Positions 1 to 7,733 of a stretch of 19,111 nt of DNA are shown piece after piece (the first letter of the stretch is position 1; every line of letters starts with the position of its first letter). This DNA is from Thiobacillus sp. UBA2487. GTDB lineage: Bacteria; Pseudomonadota; Gammaproteobacteria; Burkholderiales; Sulfuriferulaceae. The translations under genes were made by a program, and so were the position numbers. The notes below the pieces were generated by a model. That model worked only from the letters and a program-made list of their open reading frames with translations, was not told the DNA's origin and ran no database searches. The stretch lies in the NCBI GenBank assembly GCA_002341815.1, contig DDOT01000075.1, positions 518 through 19,628 of the forward strand. Reading direction: 5' to 3'.

Positions 1-141
1 ATTTTGTTACAGAGTGGAATTTTATGAAAGCGTGGCGTCGTGATTCATACGCCAATTGAATAAAATTTCAATAGGGAACCCAAGTGAGGGCACGCGAATT
101 CATGAAAAGATCGGGCTTGATGTGATCATGAAAAGATCGGG
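1..141. mobile_element. MITE-like repeat, copy A (left part outside window)
   Basis: Bases 1-115 match bases 7775-7892 at roughly 85% by hand alignment, including the identical stretch around AAATTTCAAT and GGGAACCCAAGTGAGGGC. The right end carries the terminal inverted repeat CATGAAAAGATCGGG twice, at 101-115 and 127-141. The outer copy abuts the trmL stop codon (TCA at 142-144). An internal stem GGCGT/ACGCC (34-38 with 49-53) is also present in copy B. The left terminus lies before the window, so the target duplication cannot be checked. No transposase is encoded. I infer a small non-autonomous element. Confidence 0.7.
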
Positions 142-606
142 TCAAGCGCCGCCTGCATAATTATTTTGTCGCCAAGCTTCATAGATAACGATGGCGACAC
201 TATTCGACAGGTTCAAACTGCGATTGTTGGGCCGCATGGGTAATCGAATCCGTTGTTCGGTCGGTACGGTATTCAGCACATCTTTCGGCAAACCGCGTGT
301 TTCCGGGCCGAAGACAAACACATCGCCCGGTATAAAATTTTGGTGAGAAAATGAGGTGTCGGCTTTGCTGCTTAAGGCGAAAATGCGCTGTCCGGCAAAC
401 TGGCGGTGACAGTCGTCCCAACTCGGGTGGGTTTGGAGAGTTGCGTATTCGTGGTAATCTAGCCCGGCGCGCCGTAATTGACGGTCTTCCAGGGTAAAAC
501 CCAACGGTTCGATCAAGTGTAGATGAGCGCCGGTGTTGGCGCACAGCCGAATGATGTTGCCGGTGTTGGGTGGTATTTCGGGTTGAAACAATACAATATG
601 AAACAT
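142..606 (-). CDS. trmL: tRNA (cytidine(34)-2'-O)-methyltransferase TrmL
   Basis: This is a SPOUT-class methyltransferase of 154 residues, the usual TrmL length with no extra RNA-binding domain. TrmL uses S-adenosylmethionine to methylate the ribose of the wobble base 34 in some leucine tRNAs. The SPOUT motifs are visible in order: PEIPPNTGNIIRLCANTGAH near residues 9-28, VFGPETRGLP near 97-106, and the knotted C-terminus IRLPMRPNNRSLNLSNSVAI near 119-138. The start at 606 gives the canonical MFHIVLFQPEIPPNTGN opening, although no strong Shine-Dalgarno is visible. It is divergent from gshA, with a 95-base gap that must hold both promoters. Its stop codon sits directly against repeat copy A, so the transcript runs into the repeat. 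Family assignment is firm; substrate specificity is from the family. Confidence 0.94.
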   Translation of the reverse strand: MFHIVLFQPEIPPNTGNIIRLCANTGAHLHLIEPLGFTLEDRQLRRAGLDYHEYATLQTHPSWDDCHRQFAGQRIFALSSKADTSFSHQNFIPGDVFVFGPETRGLPKDVLNTVPTEQRIRLPMRPNNRSLNLSNSVAIVIYEAWRQNNYAGGA

Positions 607-701
607 GGTGATGGTCTGGTTTTAATCGGGCTAATGATGAAGATGTTGGCGTTTTTTACCGGCTTGAACGGGAAACGCAAAAACGGATTGGAAAATAACG
701 A

Positions 702-1997
702 ATGGTACCGCATTTAACCACAGCACTCACGGGTCCGTTACTGGATATTGAAAGACATGTTTTGGGCGCAACGCCAGCGATTGAATGTTGGCTGCGCAAC
801 CAATGGCATGAACACGAAGCGCCGTTTTACACCTCAGTCGATTTGCGTAACAGCGGTTTTAAGCTTGCGCCGGTGGACACCAATTTGTTTCCCGGTGGAT
901 TTAATAATTTAAATCCGGATTTCATACCGCTGGCTGTACAGGCAGCCATGAGCGCGGTCGATAAAATCTGTCCCGACACCGAGCAACTGTTGTTGATTCC
1001 GGAAAATCACACCCGCAATATTTTTTACTTGCAGAATGTTGCGCGTCTGGCCGATATTTTACGCTTGACCGGTCTTAATGTGCGCATCGGCAGTTTGATT
1101 CCCGAGTTGGACAAACCGATGGAAATCGATCTTGGTGATGGCGAGTCCCTGTTGCTGGAGCCGATAGTGCGTCGCGCTAATCGCATAGGTTTGGCCGATT
1201 ATGATCCGTGTGCCATTTTATTGAACAATGATTTGTCGGCAGGTGTGCCGGATATTTTGCGTGGAATCGAGCAATCTTTGTTGCCACCCCTGCATGCAGG
1301 TTGGCATGTCAGACGTAAATCACAGCATTTCGCAGCATATGATCAGGTGGCTCAACAATTTGGCGAGTTGGTCGATATAGACCCATGGTTGATCAACCCT
1401 TATTTTTCGGTATGCTCCGGGGTGGATTTTCATGCGCGTCAAGGTGAAGAATGTCTGGAGCAGCAAGTGGCATTGTTGCTGGATAAAATCCGCGTCAAAT
1501 ATCAGGAATACAAGATCGATGCAGAACCGTTTGTCATCATCAAGGCCGATGCAGGAACGTATGGCATGGGCATTATGACCGTAAAAAGTCCGGAGGATGT
1601 GAGGGATTTGAATCGAAAACAACGCAACAAAATGGCGGTTGGCAAGGAAGGCACGTCGACCCGTGCGGTATTGTTGCAAGAAGGCGTGCATACCTTTGAA
1701 AACATTAATGATGCGGTTGCCGAACCGGTGGTTTATATGATGGACCAATTTGTGGTGGGCGGATTTTATCGGGTTCATACCGGACGCGGCGTTGATGAAA
1801 ATCTTAATTCGCCGGGCATGCATTTTGTGCCCTTGGCGTTTGAGACCCCATGCTGCTTGCCCGACCGACACGCCAATCCCGATTCAACACCCAACCGGTT
1901 TTATACGTATGGTGTGGTGGCGCGTTTGGCCATGTTGGCCGCGTCAATTGAACTGGAAACCCACGCGGCCCTGTTGGTGGATGGCAAAACGGCATGA
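702..1997 (+). CDS. gshA: Glutamate-cysteine ligase, T. ferrooxidans-type GshA
   Basis: This 431-residue protein catalyses ATP-dependent joining of glutamate and cysteine, the first step of glutathione synthesis, in the cytoplasm. It resembles the GshA family first defined from Acidithiobacillus ferrooxidans (also common in betaproteobacteria), not the longer E. coli enzyme. Visible family blocks are the opening MVPHLTTALTGPLLDIE, PENHTRNIFYLQNVARL near residue 105, a glycine-rich KADAGTYGMGIMTV near 284, and FVVGGFYRVHTGRG near 349. The ATG at 702 has a weak GGA-type ribosome site. The stop overlaps the gshB start by four bases (ATGA), which points to translational coupling. It is the first gene of a six-gene plus-strand operon. 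No convincing -35/-10 pair was found in 607-701. Confidence 0.92.
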   Translation: MVPHLTTALTGPLLDIERHVLGATPAIECWLRNQWHEHEAPFYTSVDLRNSGFKLAPVDTNLFPGGFNNLNPDFIPLAVQAAMSAVDKICPDTEQLLLIPENHTRNIFYLQNVARLADILRLTGLNVRIGSLIPELDKPMEIDLGDGESLLLEPIVRRANRIGLADYDPCAILLNNDLSAGVPDILRGIEQSLLPPLHAGWHVRRKSQHFAAYDQVAQQFGELVDIDPWLINPYFSVCSGVDFHARQGEECLEQQVALLLDKIRVKYQEYKIDAEPFVIIKADAGTYGMGIMTVKSPEDVRDLNRKQRNKMAVGKEGTSTRAVLLQEGVHTFENINDAVAEPVVYMMDQFVVGGFYRVHTGRGVDENLNSPGMHFVPLAFETPCCLPDRHANPDSTPNRFYTYGVVARLAMLAASIELETHAALLVDGKTA

Positions 1998-2926
1998 AAC
2001 TGGCATTTCTTCTGGATCCTCTGCATACACTAAAGGCCTATAAAGATAGCAGTGTTGCCATGCTGCGCGCGGCGGCGCACCGTGGACATGCGCTTTACGC
2101 CATCGCACCGGACGGTTTGTCGTGGCGCGGTGCAGGCGTAATGGCAAAAGCGGCGCGCTTGACCGTGCGAGATAGCGATGATTGGTTTAAGGTGGATGAC
2201 GTTGTGCATTGCGCGTTGGCCGACTTCGATCATGTGTTGGTGCGAACGGATCCGCCGTTTGATGCAGAATATTTGTACGCCACCCAACTGTTGAGTTTGG
2301 CTGCTGAATCCGGGGTCAAGGTATGGAATGCACCACAAATCTTGCGCGACTGGAACGAAAAGCTGGCGATTATGCGCTTTTCGGAGTGGTGCGTGCCGAC
2401 GCTGATCAGTCGTGATGCCGAGCAGTTGCGTGTGTTCGCTGCCGAGCAGGGTGATGTGATTATCAAACCATTGGACGGCATGGGCGGGGCGGGTATTTTT
2501 CGTGTGCGTGAAGATGGCCTGAATTTGAACAGTATCTTGGAAATAATGGGCAATAACGGCAAACGCACCTTGATGATGCAGCGCTATATTCCGGCAGTTC
2601 GTGACGGTGATAAGCGGGTGATGCTGATCGGGGGAAAGGTGGTGCCGTGGGCATTGGCGCGTATTCCGGCCGCAGGCGAAACCCGTGCCAATTTAGCAGC
2701 GGGCGGCACGGGGGTCGCCATGCCATTAACGGAACGCGAACAGATGATTGCTGATCAATTGGCGCCGCTGTTATGGCAAAAAGGTGTTCTGCTTGCGGGC
2801 TTGGATATGATCGGCGGCTATTTGACGGAAGTGAATATTACCAGTCCAACCGGCATGGTCGAAATTTTCACGCAAACAGGTTTTGATCCAGCGGATCATT
2901 TAGTGAAAGTGCTTGAACAATCATGA
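1994..2926 (+). CDS. gshB: Glutathione synthetase
   Basis: GshB adds glycine to gamma-glutamylcysteine using ATP, completing glutathione. At 310 residues it is close to the E. coli enzyme (about 316). The N-terminal domain opens MKLAFLLDPLHTLKAYKDSS. The linker NAPQILRDWNEKLAIMRF leads to the ATP-grasp domain with IKPLDGMGGAGIFR near residues 156-169, the phosphate-binding glycine-rich loop. MQRYIPAVRDGDKRVMLI follows near 195. EVNITSPTGMVEI near 279 contains the metal-binding Glu and Asn. It overlaps gshA by four bases upstream and the longest apbE reading frame by four bases downstream. The assignment rests on strong family motifs plus the gshA neighbour. Confidence 0.96.
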   Translation: MKLAFLLDPLHTLKAYKDSSVAMLRAAAHRGHALYAIAPDGLSWRGAGVMAKAARLTVRDSDDWFKVDDVVHCALADFDHVLVRTDPPFDAEYLYATQLLSLAAESGVKVWNAPQILRDWNEKLAIMRFSEWCVPTLISRDAEQLRVFAAEQGDVIIKPLDGMGGAGIFRVREDGLNLNSILEIMGNNGKRTLMMQRYIPAVRDGDKRVMLIGGKVVPWALARIPAAGETRANLAAGGTGVAMPLTEREQMIADQLAPLLWQKGVLLAGLDMIGGYLTEVNITSPTGMVEIFTQTGFDPADHLVKVLEQS

Positions 2927-2927
2927 A

Positions 2928-3008
2928 ATGCACTCGGCAAGCTTGTTGCGGTGGTATACGCGCCAGTATGTCCTCGCGTTGTGTGAGCAGGAGGGCATCT
3001 CGGCATGA
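2928..3008 (+). CDS. Possible 26-codon peptide between gshB and apbE
   Basis: An ATG one base after the gshB stop opens a 26-codon frame, beginning MHSASLLRWYTRQYVLAL and ending in TGA at 3006-3008. It lies in a different frame from apbE and occupies most of the otherwise unexplained 107 bases before the likely apbE start. It has no good Shine-Dalgarno of its own, but it could be translated by coupling to gshB. Its reading would carry ribosomes past the strong AGGAGG at about 2993-2998. I do not recognise the peptide. It may equally be chance. Confidence 0.2.
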   Translation: MHSASLLRWYTRQYVLALCEQEGISA

Positions 3009-3033
3009 CTTTCAACAAAATATTGGCTGGTCG

Positions 3034-4041
3034 ATGCGTTGGTTGTGGTTGTTTTTATTTCCGTTGTTGGCGGGATGCAGTAAACCACAAACCTGGACGC
3101 AACAAAGCTATGTGTTTGGCACCCGGGTTGAGATTGAAATTGATAACGTTTCGCAACAACAGGCGCAAGCAGTCGGTGCCAAGATTTTGGCACGCTTTGA
3201 TCAATTGCATCATGAATTGCACGCATGGCAGCCTGGTGGCGAGCTATATCGCTTGAACACCGCGTTTGCGCATCAACAACGCGTGCCCGTGTCACCTTGG
3301 CTGGCAAGCATTTTGCGCGATGCAACGATCTATTCGGTGCGATCAGGGGGCAGTTTTAATCCGGCTATCGGTCGACTGATTCAGTTGTGGGGGTTTGAAG
3401 CCGATGAATTTGTGCCGCGTTTGCCGGCACAACGTGACATCGTTCGTCTGGTGCAAGCTCAGCCGATGATGCAGGATATCGTATTGGAAAATGGTCAGGC
3501 ATACACGCGTAATGCCTTGGTCAAGGTGGATTTGGGCGGCTATGCCAAGGGCTATGCGCTGGATGAAGCAGCGCGTATTCTGCATGAGGCGGGAATTCAT
3601 GACGCATTGATCAACATCGGTGGTAATATCATGGCATTTGGTCGACATGGCGACCGCCCATGGCGGGTCGGCATTCAAGATCCACGCAAACCGCGTCCAT
3701 TGGCAACTCTCGAATTAAAGGATGGTGAGGCAATTGGTACCTCCGGCGATTACCAGCGTTATTTCGAGCTGAATGGCGTGCGCTACTGCCATATCATCAA
3801 TCCGGCAACCGGTTGGCCCGTACAAGGCGTTGAATCAGTGACCGTATTGATTGCGCCCGGCCAGCATGCCGGTGTTTTGTCGGATGTGGCAAGCAAACCG
3901 TTGTTTGTGGCTGGTGTGGCCGGCTGGCAAGCAGCAGCCCAACAGATGGGTGTGCAAAACGCCATGTTGGTGGATAGTCGAGGAAAAATTTATATGACGT
4001 CATCCATGCAGCAGCGGGTACATCTCGTTAACCAGGATTGA
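3034..4041 (+). CDS. apbE: FAD:protein FMN transferase, lipoprotein (ApbE family)
   Basis: ApbE enzymes transfer FMN from FAD onto a threonine of target redox proteins (for example Nqr/Rnf subunits) in the periplasm. The frame is open from 2923, but I choose ATG 3034 because it gives a clean lipoprotein signal, MRWLWLFLFPLLAGCSK, with lipobox LAGC and lipidated Cys15. The resulting protein has 335 residues, normal for the family. Typical motifs follow: VFGTRVEIEI, a GGSFNPAIGRLIQLWGF block, VDLGGYAKGYALDEA, an INIGGNIMAFG block, the GTSGDYQRYFELNG block and HIINPATGWP. The nearby AGGAGG points to an ATG at 3005 in the wrong frame, so the translation start is uncertain. It sits between gshB and the PTS genes. 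No obvious flavinylation target lies in this window. Confidence 0.92.
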   Translation: MRWLWLFLFPLLAGCSKPQTWTQQSYVFGTRVEIEIDNVSQQQAQAVGAKILARFDQLHHELHAWQPGGELYRLNTAFAHQQRVPVSPWLASILRDATIYSVRSGGSFNPAIGRLIQLWGFEADEFVPRLPAQRDIVRLVQAQPMMQDIVLENGQAYTRNALVKVDLGGYAKGYALDEAARILHEAGIHDALINIGGNIMAFGRHGDRPWRVGIQDPRKPRPLATLELKDGEAIGTSGDYQRYFELNGVRYCHIINPATGWPVQGVESVTVLIAPGQHAGVLSDVASKPLFVAGVAGWQAAAQQMGVQNAMLVDSRGKIYMTSSMQQRVHLVNQD

Positions 4042-4045
4042 GGGA

Positions 4046-4456
4046 ATGATCGGAATATTGATAGTTGCGCATGGTACATTGGGAGAAAGCCTGATTCAAT
4101 GTGTGTCGCATGTCATGGGCGATCGACCGCCGCTTTTGGCCGCGTTAGATGTCACGGCAGCCACGCAGTCTACGGTGCAGCAACGTGGCAGCGAGTTGAT
4201 TCAACAGCTCGATCAGGGGCAAGGGGTGTTGTTGTTATCCGATGTATACGGCGCCACGCCCTGTAATAATATGTGCCGTTTGCTGTCATCCGGACAGGTG
4301 GAGGGAATCGCCGGCGTGAATCTGCCCATGTTGATCAGGGCGGTGAGTTATCGTCACTTATCACTTGCCGAGGTGGTTGATAAAGCGGTTGCTGGCGGCA
4401 AGGATGGCGTTCTTTATATTTCTGCGGAGTTTTGCGATGCAACAACGGGATGTTGA
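4046..4456 (+). CDS. PTS system EIIA component, mannose/sorbose family
   Basis: This 136-residue protein looks like the EIIA domain of mannose-family phosphotransferase systems. The phosphoacceptor is His9 in GILIVAHGTLGESL. LLLSDVYGATPCNN near residues 67-80 and GVNLPMLIRA near 92 are family signatures. EIIA normally receives phosphate from HPr and passes it to EIIB. No EIIB, EIIC or EIID is encoded here, so I infer a regulatory or incomplete PTS, as is usual in betaproteobacteria. The start follows the apbE stop by four bases, with a GAGGGA ribosome site overlapping that stop. Its last 20 bases overlap the HPr gene. No gene symbol is settled for this family; ptsL/manX-like names are sometimes used. 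Confidence 0.92.
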   Translation: MIGILIVAHGTLGESLIQCVSHVMGDRPPLLAALDVTAATQSTVQQRGSELIQQLDQGQGVLLLSDVYGATPCNNMCRLLSSGQVEGIAGVNLPMLIRAVSYRHLSLAEVVDKAVAGGKDGVLYISAEFCDATTGC

Positions 4457-4706
4457 AATCATCAACAAGCTAGGGCTGCATGCTCGCGCGTCAGCCAAGT
4501 TTACGCAATTGGCGTCGCAATTTGCCAGCGATGTGTGGATTACGCGTAATCAGCGTCGCGTTAATGCCAAAAGTATTATGGGCGTTATGATGCTGGCTGC
4601 TGCAAAAGGCAGTGTGATCACATTGGAAACCTCCGGCAGCGATGAAACGGCCGCGATGAATGCCCTGGTAACCTTGATGGCCGAACGGTTTGGAGAGTCG
4701 GAGTGA
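4437..4706 (+). CDS. ptsH: Phosphocarrier protein HPr
   Basis: This 89-residue HPr has the active-site His15 in KLGLHARASAKF, phosphorylated by EI. It also has Ser46 in AKSIMGVMMLAAAKGS, the site used by HPr kinase/phosphorylase, which suggests that such a kinase exists elsewhere in the genome. The frame stays open upstream to 4365, but ATG 4437 is chosen because it gives canonical HPr numbering and has GGAG at 4426-4429. The start lies inside the 3' end of the EIIA gene (20-base overlap), and the stop overlaps the GTG start of ptsI, so translation of the three PTS genes is probably coupled. Confidence 0.96.
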   Translation: MQQRDVEIINKLGLHARASAKFTQLASQFASDVWITRNQRRVNAKSIMGVMMLAAAKGSVITLETSGSDETAAMNALVTLMAERFGESE

Positions 4707-6427
4707 GTTTTACGCTGCATGGCATTGGGGTATCGCCAGGCATTGCCATTGGTGTGTGCCGGGTTGCTTCGCATACGCGTATCGAAGTTGCTCATTACGT
4801 GCTGTCCAGTCAGTCTTTAGACAAAGAGGTAGCGCGCTTTGATCATGCCATTGCGACGGTGCGCAATGAAATGGAAGTGTTACGCAAGCAGATTCCGGTA
4901 AATGCACCTGCAGAATTGTCGGCATTTCTGGATATGCATCAGATGATTCTGGATGATGCGATGCTGTCAGATGTGCCACGACAACTGATACACAGCCAGC
5001 AGTGTAATGCAGAGTGGGCGCTGGCCCAACAGATGGAACACTTGCTGGAGCAGTTTGACGCCATCGAAGATGCCTATTTACGCGAACGCAAAGCCGATGT
5101 GGTACAAGTGGTTGAGCGGGTCCTGAAAGTGTTGTTGGGTCATCCCGATAACTTGCCATCGACAGAAAGCAATTTGGCGGATTGTATCCTGGTGGCGCAT
5201 GATCTGTCGCCCGCAGACATGATCAGCTTCAAGCGCCAGCGTTACTCGGCGTTCATTACCGATGTCGGCGGTGCAACATCGCATACCGCTATTTTAGCGC
5301 GTAGTTTGGGTATTCCTTCCGTTATGGCCCTGCATTCGGCCCATGAACTGATTCGTGACAACGAAATCATGATTGTGGATGGCGATCAGGGCGTGGTGAT
5401 CGTTGATCCGGCAGATAATGAACTGGAGGAATACCAGCTCAGGCAAGAGCAATGGTTGCTTGAACATCAAAAATTGCGGCGTTTGAGCGGTAGTCGATCG
5501 GCCACGTTGGATGGTCTGGACATTGAACTGTTTGCCAATATTGAATTGCCGGATGATGTGACAGCGGCGAAACAGGCGGGCGCCACTGGTATCGGTCTGT
5601 TTCGCAGTGAATTTTTGTTCATGAATCGTACAGACCTGCCCGGCGAAGAGGAGCAGTTTGACGCATATCGTGCAGTCGCTACCGAAATGCTCGGCCAACC
5701 GGTGACAATTCGTACGTTGGATATCGGGGCGGATAAACCGGTGGGCGGATTAACCGACAACACCCTTAATCCGGCATTGGGGCGGCGTGCCATTCGCTTG
5801 TGTTTGAGCGAACCAGCCATGTTTCATACCCAATTGCGCGCCATTTTACGCGCATCACATTATGGACAGGTGCGCATCATGATTCCCATGTTGTGCAATC
5901 TGCAAGAGCTGCGCATGACCCGACAAGCATTGATGCGCGCGCGTGCCAGCCTGGAAGCCGATGGAATACCATTCGATGCACAAATCCAGTTGGGGGGCAT
6001 GATTGAGGTGCCGGCTGCTGCCATGATGGCGCATGCCTTTGCCGAACAACTGGATTTTCTGTCGATTGGCACCAATGACCTGATTCAATACACGTTGGCG
6101 ATTGATCGGGCAGATGATGGCGTTGCCTATTTATACGATCCGCGACATCCCGCGGTAGTACAACTGATTGCACAAACCATTCGGGCCGGCAGCAAACTGG
6201 GAAAACCGGTGTCTATCTGTGGTGAAATGGCGGGTGACCCGCGCTTGACCCGGTTGTTGTTAGGACTTGGTTTGCGTTATTTTTCCATGCAATCCGCCAG
6301 TTTGCTCAGTGTTAAGCAGCAGGTGCTTAAGGCCGATATGCAAAAGATTGCCTTGCTGGTGCAAAAGATTCTTAAAACCACCGATGAAGACAAGCTGGAC
6401 AGCTTGTATGCCCGCCTGAATCAATAG
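4703..6427 (+). CDS. ptsI: Phosphoenolpyruvate-protein phosphotransferase (Enzyme I)
   Basis: Enzyme I takes phosphate from phosphoenolpyruvate and passes it to HPr. The 574 residues match the family length. The N-terminal swivelling domain carries GGATSHTAILARSLGIPS with the phosphorylated His194. The C-terminal PEP-binding TIM barrel shows TGIGLFRSEFLFM, IRTLDIGADKP, GGMIEVPAAAMMAHAF, SIGTNDLIQYTLAIDR and the catalytic Cys506 in SICGEMAGDP. The start is GTG, overlapping the ptsH stop as GTGA, with GGAG-like sequence just upstream. A perfect 17-base tandem duplication covers its last codons and stop codon (6411-6444). It is the last gene of the operon and converges on ackA. Confidence 0.97.
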   Translation: MSFTLHGIGVSPGIAIGVCRVASHTRIEVAHYVLSSQSLDKEVARFDHAIATVRNEMEVLRKQIPVNAPAELSAFLDMHQMILDDAMLSDVPRQLIHSQQCNAEWALAQQMEHLLEQFDAIEDAYLRERKADVVQVVERVLKVLLGHPDNLPSTESNLADCILVAHDLSPADMISFKRQRYSAFITDVGGATSHTAILARSLGIPSVMALHSAHELIRDNEIMIVDGDQGVVIVDPADNELEEYQLRQEQWLLEHQKLRRLSGSRSATLDGLDIELFANIELPDDVTAAKQAGATGIGLFRSEFLFMNRTDLPGEEEQFDAYRAVATEMLGQPVTIRTLDIGADKPVGGLTDNTLNPALGRRAIRLCLSEPAMFHTQLRAILRASHYGQVRIMIPMLCNLQELRMTRQALMRARASLEADGIPFDAQIQLGGMIEVPAAAMMAHAFAEQLDFLSIGTNDLIQYTLAIDRADDGVAYLYDPRHPAVVQLIAQTIRAGSKLGKPVSICGEMAGDPRLTRLLLGLGLRYFSMQSASLLSVKQQVLKADMQKIALLVQKILKTTDEDKLDSLYARLNQ

Positions 6428-6444
6428 CCCGCCTGAATCAATAG
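6411..6444. repeat. 17-bp perfect tandem duplication across the ptsI stop
   Basis: CCCGCCTGAATCAATAG occurs at 6411-6427 and again at 6428-6444 with no gap and no mismatch. The first copy encodes the final residues of Enzyme I and its TAG stop. The second lies entirely downstream and leaves the protein unchanged. It looks like a recent slippage or unequal-exchange event. Confidence 0.95.
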
Positions 6445-6485
6445 CCAAACATGCTGTGTGCATGGGACGGTTGCGTGGCAAACAT

Positions 6486-6503
6486 CGCCCGTCAGGCCGG
6501 GCG
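6486..6503. terminator. Weak candidate hairpin between convergent ptsI and ackA
   Basis: CGCCCG (6486-6491) pairs with CGGGCG (6498-6503) across a six-base loop that contains the ackA stop codon. A second small stem CATGC/GCATG with a five-base loop lies upstream, near 6449-6463. Neither is followed by a strong T run on either strand. A role as terminator for the convergent operons is only inferred. Confidence 0.25.
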
Positions 6504-7733
6504 TTGTGCCGGGCTGTTCGGATGAGACGCCATCACTTGCAAAACCAGTTTGTGTATCATTTGTTCTTCATCAGCCGGTATGATCAGAATCGGTTTGCTG
6601 TAGTTGGTGTGCAGGTAGGTTTTATGTTGCTGATTCGCTTGCTGGTTAAGCGCGAAACCGATGGTGTGCAAACCGTCCATGATTTTTTTTCGCACCTCAC
6701 TGGCGTGTTCGCCGATGCCGCCGGTGAAGACCAGCGCGTCCACACCGCCATTTTTGGCGGCCAATGCGCCGATCGCGCCACGGATTTGTCGTGCAAAGTA
6801 ATCCACTGCAAAAGCCGCTGTCGATGTTGGGCTGGCCAATAGTTCGCTCATTTCATTGCTTTCACCATCAGACAATGCCAGTAATCCCATTTCGTGATAA
6901 ACCGCATGTTCCAGCTCTGTTGGTCCCAGTTGCTGACCAAGCGCCAGCATGACCCCCGGATCGAGATCGCCGCTGCGCGTACCCATAGGAACGCCGCCAG
7001 ACGGGGTGTAGCCCATGGTGGTATCAATCGAGCGCAATGCATGCAGGTGGCACAAGCTGGCGCCATTGCCCAGGTGCGCGACAATCACATGCCCGGATGC
7101 CTGCGTGTTGCTTAGCAGCGCAGGTAACTGACTGGCAATCCATGCGTAATTGATGCCATGAAACCCGTAACGACGGAGACCGAAACGCTGCGGAATTGGC
7201 AAGCGCCAGGCCAATTCGGGCATTGTTCCATGGAAAGCGGTGTCATAGCAGGCCACTTGTGGTCCCGGGAAGTGTGTTAGACACAAATCCACGCCCAGCA
7301 GGTTGCCCGGCAGGTGCAATGGTGCCAGTGCTACCAAGGTTTGCAGGCGCTCGCGTTCTGCATCGTCAATCAAGCGGGCTGCTTCGGTGATGTTGCCGCC
7401 ATGCACCATGCGATGCCCAACGGCATCGGGCTTCACCCCACCCATGGCCTCCATCAGAGCGGCAAATGCTTCATGATGATCGTGCGGAAATCCATGGCCA
7501 ATATGTTCAAAGCGGTAGTTTTGTCGCGTACCATTCGGTAAAAACAAGCTGGCCTTAAGTGAGGATGAGCCGCTGTTGATGGTGAGTATGGTGGGATAGT
7601 CCGCCAAATCATCGACAACATGCAAGTGCCGGGCGGTTTGGCGCGCATCTGATTCGGGATCAGATGAGTACGCATGGGGTTTGGCAGACGCCGTGCTCTG
7701 CCGAATGGCCAGATTCTTTTTGCGGTTGGGCAT
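6492..7733 (-). CDS. ackA: Acetate kinase with N-terminal extension
   Basis: AckA converts acetyl phosphate and ADP to acetate and ATP. Next to phosphoketolase it would harvest ATP from the acetyl phosphate that enzyme makes. Motifs are TILTINSGSSSLKASLF (first ATP/phosphate block), VGHRMVHGG, CYDTAFHGTMPE, RRYGFHG, IVAHLGNGASLCHL, TMGYTPSGGVPMGTRSGDLD and FTGGIGEHASEVR. The frame opens at 7769 inside the repeat element. I choose ATG 7733, which gives 413 residues, because AAGGAT lies about eight bases upstream, supplied by the element's inverted repeat. Even so, about 46 residues of polar, charged sequence precede the conserved TILTINSG strand, where most AckA proteins begin almost at once. 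Its function is unknown. Separated from xfp only by the element. Confidence 0.93.
   Translation of the reverse strand: MPNRKKNLAIRQSTASAKPHAYSSDPESDARQTARHLHVVDDLADYPTILTINSGSSSLKASLFLPNGTRQNYRFEHIGHGFPHDHHEAFAALMEAMGGVKPDAVGHRMVHGGNITEAARLIDDAERERLQTLVALAPLHLPGNLLGVDLCLTHFPGPQVACYDTAFHGTMPELAWRLPIPQRFGLRRYGFHGINYAWIASQLPALLSNTQASGHVIVAHLGNGASLCHLHALRSIDTTMGYTPSGGVPMGTRSGDLDPGVMLALGQQLGPTELEHAVYHEMGLLALSDGESNEMSELLASPTSTAAFAVDYFARQIRGAIGALAAKNGGVDALVFTGGIGEHASEVRKKIMDGLHTIGFALNQQANQQHKTYLHTNYSKPILIIPADEEQMIHKLVLQVMASHPNSPAQRPA

Noticed and set aside
1320..1871. 183-codon open frame on the minus strand inside gshA
   Set aside because: It lies fully antisense to well-conserved gshA, matches no family I recognise, and is explained by codon bias.
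3005..3256. 83-codon frame with a good Shine-Dalgarno
   Set aside because: The sequence is a frame shadow of apbE with no coherent protein features; only the start signal is kept as an observation.
6456..6842. 128-codon plus-strand frame antisense to ackA
   Set aside because: It shows no recognisable domain and overlaps conserved acetate kinase motifs.
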